Positions 1-5,800 of a stretch of DNA of 6,398 bases are shown here, piece after piece. Location of the stretch: contig PMZB01000118.1 in assembly GCA_003170575.1 (NCBI GenBank), positions 1-6,398 on the forward strand. Reading direction: 5' to 3'. Made by a program: the position numbers and the translations under genes. The notes under the pieces are model-generated. The model saw only the letters and a program-made list of their open reading frames with translations. It made no database searches and was not told where the DNA came from. The stretch is from Chlamydiia bacterium. GTDB taxonomy: Bacteria > Chlamydiota > Chlamydiia > Chlamydiales > FEN-1388. Numbering within the stretch: position 1 is the stretch's first letter; each line of letters opens with the position of its first letter.

Positions 1-22
1 ATCCGAATTCTGAGCTGACCCC
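1..22. mobile_element. Possible end of an insertion sequence (motif only)
   Basis: Read on the minus strand, the first bases give GGGGTCAGCTCAGAATTCGG. This GGGTCA-containing form resembles, from memory, the repeated terminal motifs of IS21/IS481-like elements. Only one copy is inside the window and no transposase is visible, so the element, if present, lies outside the left edge. The motif coincides with the end of the last open frame downstream of hypA, which would fit an insertion point. This is a resemblance only. Confidence 0.2.
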
Positions 23-25
23 TCT

Positions 26-247
26 TTAGGAGAATACGAGTGTTTCATGTCCACGTTTTTTATCATTTGCATATATTTTTTGACAACTATCAGTTACTCC
101 CATGATCAACCTTATGAGAATCAATGTAAGAAGCACAGAGGATTTTACAAAGGAACCCATACTCAGAGACATGTATGAATTAACAAAATAACCAAAGACT
201 GTAAAAGTTATTTCTGTACGATCCCTAACATCATGAAAATACTCCAA
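26..247 (-). other. Region after hypA with a weak 73-codon reading frame (probably not a functional gene)
   Basis: The 250 bases downstream of hypA contain no recognisable gene. One minus-strand frame opens with TTG 3 nt after the hypA stop and runs 73 codons. Internal ATGs at 170-172 and 158-160 would give shorter products. No good Shine-Dalgarno sequence precedes any of these starts. Its only notable trait is a hydrophobic stretch (about residues 36-50) followed by a polar, lysine-rich tail. From the inner ATG it would look like a signal peptide or membrane anchor whose mature part is missing. It could be the 5' remnant of an exported-protein gene cut by an element at the left edge, or chance. 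I do not recognise the protein. No clear intrinsic terminator for the hydrogenase operon is visible here. Confidence 0.2.
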
Positions 248-250
248 TCT

Positions 251-514
251 TCAGCCGCTTACATCAACACTCTTCAATAAAATTGATTGTGCATTCGGGT
301 CGCTTATGTCGTCAGAAATTTCAGCCTCGATCAGCGCATTTTCAGCAATCGTCCCTTTAGCTGAAGTTTCAAAGTGCTCTTTAAAATGCTCTTCAGACAT
401 ATTTGAGAGGGCGCCTAATTGTACAGTTACCTTGGTTACTTTAGTAGCATGGGCATCTTTCGCCACACCCAGTATTTTTTTCATGAGGTTTTTCATGAGA
501 CTCTGTTCATGCAT
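251..514 (-). CDS. hypA: Short HypA-like hydrogenase nickel metallochaperone lacking the zinc domain
   Basis: HypA normally brings nickel, with HypB, to the large subunit of [NiFe] hydrogenase in the cytoplasm. This 87-residue protein keeps the N-terminal nickel-binding Met1-His2-Glu3, the core KVTKVTVQLGALS (residues 25-37) and the segment with SEEHFKEHFE and KGTIAE (40-58). It ends with a tail containing DPNAQSILLKSVDV (72-85) that aligns with the family's last strand. Canonical HypA is about 110-120 residues with two CxxC zinc motifs between these parts; here that module is absent and the protein has no cysteine at all. The start is supported by AGAGGA at 524-529, 9 nt upstream of the ATG. 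It overlaps the protease gene by 22 nt and is the last gene of the operon. Short cysteine-free forms have, I believe, been seen next to other group 3 hydrogenases, so this is likely a real variant rather than a frameshift: start, core and C-terminal strand all read in one frame. Confidence 0.88.
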   Translation of the reverse strand: MHEQSLMKNLMKKILGVAKDAHATKVTKVTVQLGALSNMSEEHFKEHFETSAKGTIAENALIEAEISDDISDPNAQSILLKSVDVSG

Positions 515-963
515 GCTCGAATATCCTCTTCTTGTAAAATTGCGTCTGTGACAGCCTTCACGCTCTTCGCCGCAGAGGGCGTGAGCTTGTCCCCAATCTG
601 GAAAGCAGTGCCGGAGATTGCATACAGAATAAGCTTTTTGGGCAGTTGTTCCAAAGCCTTAGCTAAGGCAACAGCTTCTGAGACGCTAAAGCCATGCGTT
701 GAGGTTACAGGATTCTCGTCCGTGATTTCTGTGTCAAGTAAATCGAGGCGCTTCCATGATCCTTCTTTCATTAGGCAGGCATCGACCAAATACACCGTTT
801 CATACTGAGTAAAGAGATCCAGTATCTCAGCAATATCTCCTCGGAGCTTTAAAAGCTTGATTGAATTGTCTACCTTGCCGCTCAACCCTTCGATTACAGC
901 CCAACCAGCAGCATCATCGCATCGGTACGGATTGCCGACACCAACAATGACGATGTCAGCCAC
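493..963 (-). CDS. [NiFe] hydrogenase large-subunit maturation endopeptidase (HycI/HybD/HoxW family)
   Basis: This cytoplasmic protease removes the C-terminal tail of the hydrogenase large subunit once nickel is in place. The 156-residue length is typical for the family. Visible motifs are GVGNPYRCDDAAG (residues 8-20), YLVDACL (58-64) and STHGFSV (88-94). Asp17, Asp61 and His90 line up with the nickel-sensing Glu16, Asp62 and His93 of E. coli HybD, so the site looks intact. The start is GTG at 961-963, preceded by GGAG (971-974) with a 7-nt spacer. It overlaps the stop of the alpha-subunit gene by 8 nt (GTGGCTGA), implying translational coupling with its own substrate. Its target is presumably the alpha subunit encoded immediately upstream. 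The family assignment is firm; the exact ortholog symbol is not. Confidence 0.93.
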   Translation of the reverse strand: MADIVIVGVGNPYRCDDAAGWAVIEGLSGKVDNSIKLLKLRGDIAEILDLFTQYETVYLVDACLMKEGSWKRLDLLDTEITDENPVTSTHGFSVSEAVALAKALEQLPKKLILYAISGTAFQIGDKLTPSAAKSVKAVTDAILQEEDIRACMNRVS

Positions 964-2290
964 GAATGTGCTCCAGATTCAAGAAATGGACAGAGCATGA
1001 GATGCAAGGGTCATAGTTGCGAATAGCCTGTTCACACTTCCATGTCAGCTCTTTATCCGGCATGGATATATTTTGGCCGACAAAATCACGCAGATCTTCT
1101 TCAATCATTTTTTGATTTTGCGCAGTTGGTGGAACGATTTTTGCAACTTCTATCTTTCCCTTCTCGTCGAGATTGTATCGATGATACAGGAGGCCTCGTG
1201 GTGCTTCAGTAGCACCATATCCCACTGCACGTTTAGGTGTAACAGGAACGCAAGTAATCTCGTTTCCCCAATCATACATTGCGATAATTTTAAGGGCCTC
1301 GTCGCAGGCGTACAATACTTCCAGAGCTCTGACGATAATGCTTCTAAAGGGATTGTTGCAGACCTTTTCAAATCCGATTTCTTTGATCGTCTTTTGCACA
1401 ATAGGAGAAAGCTTTTCTTGATGCAGATTATACCGAGCCATAGGCCCTACTAAATACGCCCCTTTGTCTTTCATGAGAGAAAGAAGGGCCGTACTATAAG
1501 GCACATGGTGCTCCTCAAAATAGGTCTCAAACTCCTTCAGGCTGATATTAAGGCCAGAGCTCGTCGAGATGCGCCCTGCCATGATGGGATACTCTTTTTC
1601 CTCGGAAACAGACACGCATTCATAAGCTCGTTCAAGCTGTGGGAAGGTGAAACTATTCACCCATTTTACTGTGTCATACGCATCAGCGCGCGCTTGTTTT
1701 AAGTCTACGGCCAGTTCCAAAAACTGCGCTTTAGAGGGTATCTTATAAAAGCCGCCAACTTTCACGTTGATAGGATGGATCTCTCGTGCCCCCAAAAGCT
1801 TAACAATCTCATTGCCTGCTTTTTTAAGGCGCAACCCCTTCTTCACCACGTCCGGATAATCCTTGGCCATTGTTATGGCATCAGGATACCCCAAAAAATC
1901 AGGTGCATGAAGCATATAAATATGGAGTGTGTGGCTCTCTATCCATTCGCCGCAATACATGAGCCTGCGAAGCTGATGAATAGGTTCGGGAATAGTGACT
2001 CCTAAAGCATTTTCCAAGGCAAGTACAGCGCTCATCTGATAGGCGATAGGACAGATGCCGCAGATTCGGGCCACTATGTCAGGAGTATCCCACATCAGCC
2101 GCCCCTTGAGAAATGACTCAAAAAAACGGGGAGGCTCATATATCTTTAACCTCGCTTCTTCGACTTCGTTCCCTTTGGTCTTAATATAAAGAGATCCTTC
2201 ACCCTCAACACGGCAAAGACAATCGACATGCAACGTCTTAGACTTCATGCCTGCTTTTACTTTCAGCTCTTTTTCTTTTTCCTTACTCAT
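956..2290 (-). CDS. hydA: Group 3b [NiFe] hydrogenase large (alpha) subunit
   Basis: This is the catalytic subunit of a cytoplasmic bidirectional hydrogenase; it carries the Ni-Fe(CN)2CO site where H2 is split or made. Numbered from the ATG at 2288-2290 (444 residues), it has the RVEGEG motif (27-32), the L1 motif RICGICP with Cys77 and Cys80, and the C-terminal L2 motif DPCISCSVH with Cys429, Cys432 and His435. These four cysteines are the expected nickel ligands. The residues after His435 (FLNLEHIRG) form a 9-residue tail that the downstream protease should remove. A GTG at 2297-2299 would add three residues, but AAGG lies only 3 nt from it. I prefer the ATG, about 12 nt from AAGG, which overlaps the delta-subunit stop as ATGAGTAA (8 nt). 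The N-terminus before residue 20 is lysine/glutamate-rich with no signal peptide. Assignment to 3b rather than 3d rests on the beta and gamma partners. Confidence 0.95.
   Translation of the reverse strand: MSKEKEKELKVKAGMKSKTLHVDCLCRVEGEGSLYIKTKGNEVEEARLKIYEPPRFFESFLKGRLMWDTPDIVARICGICPIAYQMSAVLALENALGVTIPEPIHQLRRLMYCGEWIESHTLHIYMLHAPDFLGYPDAITMAKDYPDVVKKGLRLKKAGNEIVKLLGAREIHPINVKVGGFYKIPSKAQFLELAVDLKQARADAYDTVKWVNSFTFPQLERAYECVSVSEEKEYPIMAGRISTSSGLNISLKEFETYFEEHHVPYSTALLSLMKDKGAYLVGPMARYNLHQEKLSPIVQKTIKEIGFEKVCNNPFRSIIVRALEVLYACDEALKIIAMYDWGNEITCVPVTPKRAVGYGATEAPRGLLYHRYNLDEKGKIEVAKIVPPTAQNQKMIEEDLRDFVGQNISMPDKELTWKCEQAIRNYDPCISCSVHFLNLEHIRG
971..974 (-). promoter_or_regulatory. Ribosome binding site fixing the GTG start of the maturation protease
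   Basis: GGAG on the minus strand lies 7 nt before the GTG at 961-963, inside the last codons of the large-subunit gene. It supports the GTG start and an 8-nt overlap of the two genes. Confidence 0.7.
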
Positions 2291-3080
2291 ACTGGTCACT
2301 TGCCTTTTTAAATTCTTCAGTTGCGCAATTGAAGTTTCTTAAAAGCTGCTTGATCATTTGAGCTTCAGTCTTCAACTCTTTCTCCCACCATCGTGTGAGG
2401 GCAAGAGGATTTGCCGTTTCTTTTGGTCCATAACAGCCGTAACAACCTCGTCGATAGGTCGGGCACAAAGCTCCGCATCCTGCATGCGTCACAGGTCCAA
2501 GGCAGGGAATTCCATATCCAACTTGGACGCAGACGTTGCCTTTCATCTTACATTCTGTGCATACAGCACTGCTAAAAATTGCTGGTTTTTTCCCTCGTAT
2601 AAAGCTTGCGAGCACTTCGATAAGCTGGTACTTATTGATGGGGCAGCCATGCAGCTCATAATCCACAGGAACATGCTGGGAGATTGGTGTGGAGGTAGCC
2701 AGTGAATTTATATATTCCGGATGTGCATACACAAGATCGATATACTCTTTAAGATTGGCAAAGTTGCGCAGCGCTTGAATGCCTCCAGCTGTTGCACAAG
2801 CCCCTATCGTGATCAAAACTTTCGACTCTTTTCGCACTTCCTGGATGCGTTTTTTATCCTCTTCTGTAGAGATCGACCCTTCCACAAGGGAAATGTCATA
2901 CGGTCCCTCAACTCTGGTCTTGGATGCTTCAGGAAAGCAACTGATCTGTACTATCTTTGTAAGAGCAAGAAGTTCATCTTCACAGTCTAACAAAGAGAGC
3001 TGACATCCATCGCACGAAGCAAATTTCCAGACGGCAAGCTTTGGAAGCTCTGCCGTAACTTTAGTAGTTTTTTCCATCAT
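2283..3080 (-). CDS. hydD: Group 3b [NiFe] hydrogenase small (delta) subunit, three FeS clusters
   Basis: This subunit passes electrons from the [NiFe] site toward the FeS/flavin module. It has 265 residues and no Tat signal, as expected for a cytoplasmic group 3 enzyme. Proximal-cluster ligands are Cys23 and Cys26 (FASCDGCQLSLLD), Cys95 (GACATAGG) and Cys146 (ELHGCPINK). A C-terminal ferredoxin-like part contains Cys174, 177, 184, 193, 202, 206, 213 and 216 (motifs CTECK, GIPCLGPVTHAGCGALCP, GCYGCYGP), enough for two further [4Fe-4S] clusters. All expected ligands are present, so the electron path appears intact. The gene starts ATGATG. The first ATG overlaps the gamma-subunit stop as ATGA (4 nt), and only a weak GAG-type ribosome site precedes it, suggesting re-initiation coupling. 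The second ATG is an equally possible start. Confidence 0.94.
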   Translation of the reverse strand: MMEKTTKVTAELPKLAVWKFASCDGCQLSLLDCEDELLALTKIVQISCFPEASKTRVEGPYDISLVEGSISTEEDKKRIQEVRKESKVLITIGACATAGGIQALRNFANLKEYIDLVYAHPEYINSLATSTPISQHVPVDYELHGCPINKYQLIEVLASFIRGKKPAIFSSAVCTECKMKGNVCVQVGYGIPCLGPVTHAGCGALCPTYRRGCYGCYGPKETANPLALTRWWEKELKTEAQMIKQLLRNFNCATEEFKKASDQYE

Positions 3081-3889
3081 AACTCTCTAATCATGAGCCA
3101 TTTTTCAATCTGCGGATATGAAAATACCGCACCATCTTTACAAATAAAATAGGGGCCCCACTGGCACCGTCCGCAAAAACCTTGACCACACTCCATATGT
3201 TTTTCAAGAGACATAAAAATATTATGCTTCTCTACACCCGCTTCCAGGAGCTCTTTTACGGTAAATCTGATCATAATCTCAGGCCCGCAGACAAAGGCAA
3301 TAGTATTCTTGGGATCGCTTATGTTGGGCTTGACGATTGTCGTGATCAGTCCCACATGCCCTTTCCAGCTACTATCAGGAACATCTACGGTTTGCTTCAG
3401 GCTGATCCCCTGCTTTTCCCAAGTTTTAAAGTCATCACTAAAGAGGAATTCCCCTGGATTCTTTGCTCCGTTTAAAACGGTGACGTCATGATATTGGCCT
3501 CTATTTTTAGCGAAATGAAAAAGGGCTGGCCGAAGAGGGAGCAGTCCACAACCGCCTCCGATCACAAGCATGTTGCTCCCTTTTTTATCTAAAGGCCACG
3601 ATGCACCAAAGGGGCCTCGTACACCTATTTCATCGCCCACTTTTAGCTCGCGCATACTCTGTGTCACAGGCCCTACAGCCCGAATTGTGTGCACAAGAAC
3701 ATCTTTGTCAGATGAGTCTCCGGAAATCGATATAGGAATCTCATTAAACCCATAATGGTAGAGCATATTAAATTGCCCTGGCAAAAAGGATAGCCCCTTG
3801 CCTGTCTCTTTTGAGGTAAGGGTCAGGGTATAAACATCAGCTGTATCAAAAAAAACTTTTTTAACTTGATATACAGTAGGTATAGACAC
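3077..3889 (-). CDS. hydG: Group 3b hydrogenase gamma subunit, FAD/NAD(P)-binding reductase with [2Fe-2S]
   Basis: This protein exchanges electrons between the hydrogenase FeS chain and NAD(P)(H) through FAD, and belongs to the ferredoxin-NADP reductase-like family that includes AsrB and PyrK. It has 270 residues. In order: an FAD-binding barrel with FLPGQFNML (35-43) and EIPISISG (50-57), GVRGPFG (89-95), a nucleotide-binding domain opening with LVIGGGCGLLPLRP (108-121), and a C-terminal [2Fe-2S] motif with Cys234, Cys239, Cys242 and Cys250 (CX4CX2CX7C). The start is GTG at 3887-3889. AGAGGT (3897-3902), 7 nt upstream, is a strong Shine-Dalgarno sequence and lies inside the end of the beta gene, which stops 5 nt before. 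The neighbours make it a hydrogenase partner rather than a dihydroorotate dehydrogenase or sulfite reductase subunit. The NADH versus NADPH preference cannot be read confidently. This hydG is unrelated to the radical-SAM HydG of [FeFe] hydrogenases. Confidence 0.93.
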   Translation of the reverse strand: MSIPTVYQVKKVFFDTADVYTLTLTSKETGKGLSFLPGQFNMLYHYGFNEIPISISGDSSDKDVLVHTIRAVGPVTQSMRELKVGDEIGVRGPFGASWPLDKKGSNMLVIGGGCGLLPLRPALFHFAKNRGQYHDVTVLNGAKNPGEFLFSDDFKTWEKQGISLKQTVDVPDSSWKGHVGLITTIVKPNISDPKNTIAFVCGPEIMIRFTVKELLEAGVEKHNIFMSLEKHMECGQGFCGRCQWGPYFICKDGAVFSYPQIEKWLMIREL

Positions 3890-3894
3890 TTGAA

Positions 3895-5049
3895 CTACCT
3901 CTTCTCTAGTTGTTCTTTCTGCAATTTGGCTAATTCTTCTGTGACGTCAATGCCAACTGGGCACCAGGTAATGCATCTGCCGCACCCGATGCATCCAGAA
4001 ACCCCAAATTGATCCCACCATGTCCCAAACTTATGTGTGAGCCACTGTCGATAGCGTGATTCTGCAGAGCTTCTGACGCTTCCCCCATGAACATAGGAGT
4101 GAGATAAGTTAAAACAGGATTCCCACATTTGACAGCGAGAACTTTGCGTGCCATCAATGCTTACATTATCGAACGTATTGGAACAAAAACAGGTAGGGCA
4201 CACAAGAGTGCAATTCGTGCAGTTAAGACAGCGCTGCGCTACTTCCTTCCATTGATTGCTCCCATAGCTATTCATCAACACTTCATGGATATGGGGATTG
4301 TCAACCTTGCGAATCATCTTCTCAGCAATCCCCTGAACACATTTTGCACCAATCGCGCATTCATCGCTTGTGCAAGGGCGAAGTTTAAGGCTCTGACACA
4401 TTGACTTTCCCCTTTCAGAGCCTATAGTAAGGAGAAAATAATGATTGCTGCCATTAACCACTTCTGTCAGTGCCAGGTCATACCCTTCCTTGATTGCAGG
4501 GCCTGTGCCCATAGATGCACAAAAACAAGTATTGACCGCCGTGGTGCACGTCACGGCCATAATAAACGTGTTTTGCCTTCGCTTTTGGTACTGGTCGTTG
4601 ACTGCAACCTTGTTATTGTACACTTTATCCAGAATGAAAATTCCCTGAATTTCGCATGCACGGACCCCTATGAAGGCCATTTTCTGATCGGCTACAGGCT
4701 CTTCTTGAAAGGACAAATGGCCTTCGCTGTCTTTTTTTGCGGACCAGACGATTTCTTTGGGAGGGAAAAGATATTTTTTCCAACTATGCGGCCCTACGTT
4801 ATATCCAAAATAGGCTTTGTCGTTGCGTCTCTTCAATCGATATTTTCCCGGATCTTGCTCATCCGTCCACCCGATGGGTAAATCTTTTGCGGACGTTAGC
4901 TCATCATAAATGATCACTTCATCACGGACTTTTGGCCCGAGCAACTTGTATCCTGCATTCTTGATCACATCTAAGAGCTGCTCAAATTGCGTTGTCGTAC
5001 AAAAAAAAGCTTGACTTTGCATAAACCCTGCTATTTTTAGGTTACACAT
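3895..5049 (-). CDS. hydB: Group 3b hydrogenase beta subunit, two [4Fe-4S] clusters (AsrA-like)
   Basis: This electron-transfer subunit resembles anaerobic sulfite reductase subunit A and the beta subunit of archaeal sulfhydrogenase, and links the small subunit to the flavoprotein. It has 384 residues. The N-terminal part contains DLPIGWTDEQDPGKYRL (about 56-72) and the RACEIQG segment typical of the family. The C-terminal dicluster region has CLNCTNCTLVCP (Cys274, 277, 280, 284) and CIGCGRCITWCP (Cys353, 356, 359, 363). Extra cysteines in CFCASMGTGP and DECAIGAKC are also family-like. It is the first gene of the operon. No Shine-Dalgarno sequence precedes the ATG at 5047-5049, and an in-frame TAG lies four codons upstream, so this is the earliest ATG start. 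An internal ATG (5020-5022, residue 10) is an alternative that would give a normal leader of about 29 nt. AsrA-AsrB pairs also occur in sulfite reductases, but the adjacent hydrogenase subunits settle the role here. Confidence 0.92.
   Translation of the reverse strand: MCNLKIAGFMQSQAFFCTTTQFEQLLDVIKNAGYKLLGPKVRDEVIIYDELTSAKDLPIGWTDEQDPGKYRLKRRNDKAYFGYNVGPHSWKKYLFPPKEIVWSAKKDSEGHLSFQEEPVADQKMAFIGVRACEIQGIFILDKVYNNKVAVNDQYQKRRQNTFIMAVTCTTAVNTCFCASMGTGPAIKEGYDLALTEVVNGSNHYFLLTIGSERGKSMCQSLKLRPCTSDECAIGAKCVQGIAEKMIRKVDNPHIHEVLMNSYGSNQWKEVAQRCLNCTNCTLVCPTCFCSNTFDNVSIDGTQSSRCQMWESCFNLSHSYVHGGSVRSSAESRYRQWLTHKFGTWWDQFGVSGCIGCGRCITWCPVGIDVTEELAKLQKEQLEKR
3897..3902 (-). promoter_or_regulatory. Ribosome binding site fixing the GTG start of the gamma subunit
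   Basis: AGAGGT on the minus strand, 7 nt upstream of the GTG at 3887-3889, overlaps the last codons and stop of the beta gene. It is the best Shine-Dalgarno match in the operon and decides the GTG start. Confidence 0.75.
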
Positions 5050-5057
5050 TGGTTTTA

Positions 5058-5085
5058 ACTATACGGTAACAGACATTTTTTGCAA
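5058..5085 (-). promoter_or_regulatory. Candidate sigma70-type promoter of the hydrogenase operon
   Basis: On the minus strand, TTGCAA (5080-5085, 4 of 6 matches to the -35 consensus) is separated by 16 bp from TATAGT (5058-5063, 5 of 6 to the -10 consensus). Transcription would begin around 5050-5052, at or just before the beta-subunit ATG (5047-5049). That implies a leaderless or nearly leaderless message, consistent with the absence of a Shine-Dalgarno site there. The alternative is that translation starts at the internal ATG at 5020-5022. The call rests on consensus matching alone. Confidence 0.4.
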
Positions 5086-5094
5086 GCTAAGTGC

Positions 5095-5108
5095 GCAAAA
5101 ATTTTTGC
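5095..5108. promoter_or_regulatory. Perfect 14-bp palindrome upstream of the hydrogenase promoter (candidate operator)
   Basis: GCAAAAATTTTTGC reads the same on both strands and is centred about 50 bp upstream of the predicted transcription start, next to the candidate -35 box. That is a usual place for a dimeric activator to bind. It is not followed by a T-run as a terminator would be. The binding protein is unknown, and A/T-rich palindromes can occur by chance. Confidence 0.35.
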
Positions 5109-5171
5109 CCGTCTCTCACCCAATCCCAGGGTAAGGTAGGCAAAATAAGTATACAGATTGCATGCATCGAC

Positions 5172-5227
5172 ATAACAACCCAGAAATCCTTAAATTTTTT
5201 AACTTTCCGGGTTATTTTCTGGGTTAT
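5172..5227. repeat. Cluster of three AACCCRGAAA-type motifs, two in tandem and one inverted
   Basis: On the minus strand, ATAACCCAGAAA (5216-5227) is followed directly by ATAACCCGGAAA (5204-5215), a 12-bp tandem repeat with one mismatch. The inverted form of the first copy, AACCCAGAAA on the plus strand (5177-5186), lies 29 bp away, so a 10-bp perfect inverted repeat is also present. The cluster sits between the GyrI-like gene and the hydrogenase operon. It could be a regulator-binding array or a long-loop hairpin; no T-tract follows, so it is a poor intrinsic terminator for the upstream gene. Confidence 0.45.
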
Positions 5228-5305
5228 CTCAAATTGTTGTTACTTACTTCATCGCTCACTTGGAAGATACGGGTGCTGATCCCAAAGGACTTGCATCCCC
5301 CTGTG

Positions 5306-5800
5306 TCATGATTGTAGACCAATATAGATATCAAAAATTATTTTGTTGTGATCCAAAGCCCTCTCATCATAAATCTCGAAGTCGATGCCATACCGCCTTT
5401 TCCCTCCCAGGTTAGTGTCTGAGAGCTCCCAGATCTCTTGCCAAGCTTCAGTAAGAACGCTTGGCATACTGCCTGGACCAGCAGTGAACTTCGCATAGTG
5501 TTGCGGAGGAATTTTAAGTGATTCCATGCCCGCGGGAACATTGGTTAGAGAGTTCACCTCTTCTCCAATAAAATAGGTATAGTCTCCTGTGTGATCGCTC
5601 TCATAGTCGGTATAGGCACAAAATGTTGTGCCAGGATTCTTTCTATTGAGGATTGCGTCAAAAAGCCGTTGATGAAAATAGCGCTGAACACAAGGGAAAA
5701 TCTTCCCTTTTTCGAACGAGCTCTCATCCCGGTTGTTTGTGCGCGTCTTGATGCCGACAAGCATAATTTCTTGTTTCACTATCGGTATTGGCTTTTGCAT
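5306..5800 (-). CDS. Stand-alone GyrI-like / AraC-type effector-binding domain protein
   Basis: The 164-residue product is one domain of the GyrI-like small-molecule-binding fold, as in the effector domain of AraC/BmrR-type regulators and the integron-associated Cass2 proteins. Recognisable parts are a first strand with IMLVGIKTRTNN (about 13-24), the GKIFPCVQRYFHQRLF region (32-47), NPGTTFCAYTDYESDHTGDYTYFIGEEV (an aromatic and acidic stretch, about 55-82), PPQHYAKFTAGPGSMP (98-113) and the terminal DFEIYDERALDHNKIIFDIYIG pattern. No helix-turn-helix, signal peptide or membrane segment is present. It may therefore bind a ligand without binding DNA itself; such proteins are proposed ligand binders or hydrolases. 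A stop codon lies two codons before the ATG, so the start cannot be earlier. AGGA at 5807-5810 is 6 nt from the ATG, and a stronger AAGGAGG (5817-5823) lies an unusually long 16 nt away. No link to the hydrogenase is shown beyond adjacency and shared strand. Confidence 0.8.
   Translation of the reverse strand: MQKPIPIVKQEIMLVGIKTRTNNRDESSFEKGKIFPCVQRYFHQRLFDAILNRKNPGTTFCAYTDYESDHTGDYTYFIGEEVNSLTNVPAGMESLKIPPQHYAKFTAGPGSMPSVLTEAWQEIWELSDTNLGGKRRYGIDFEIYDERALDHNKIIFDIYIGLQS

Larger units (their letters stand above)
5050..5305. other. Intergenic region upstream of the hydrogenase operon
   Basis: These 256 bases contain the promoter candidate, the palindrome and the motif cluster annotated separately, and no convincing gene. 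A 17-codon minus-strand frame begins by ATGA overlap with the stop of the GyrI-like gene (5307-5309) and ends at 5256; it is too short to call. The 62-codon plus-strand frame here has no recognisable features. Confidence 0.6.

Noticed and set aside
419..808. 129-codon plus-strand open frame
   Set aside because: It is antisense to hypA and the protease, both of which show intact family motifs; no ribosome site or recognisable protein pattern.
1073..1453. 126-codon plus-strand open frame
   Set aside because: It is antisense to the conserved large subunit and has no domain-like pattern.
3889..3895. Anaerobic sulfite reductase operon (AsrAB) instead of hydrogenase
   Set aside because: The beta and gamma subunits are related to AsrA and AsrB, but the next genes carry unmistakable [NiFe] hydrogenase small and large subunit motifs and no siroheme AsrC.
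4441..4881. 146-codon plus-strand open frame with many cysteines
   Set aside because: It lies wholly antisense to the beta-subunit gene, whose ligand motifs and length are clear; the frame has no recognisable domain and arises from the opposite strand of a conserved gene.
5177..5225. Intrinsic terminator for the GyrI-like gene
   Set aside because: The 10-bp inverted repeat has a 29-nt loop and is not followed by a T-run on the minus transcript, so a regulatory array is at least as likely.
5256..5309. 17-codon minus-strand frame starting by ATGA overlap with the GyrI-like stop
   Set aside because: It is too short to separate from chance, with no conservation data and no recognisable sequence; noted only because of the overlap.
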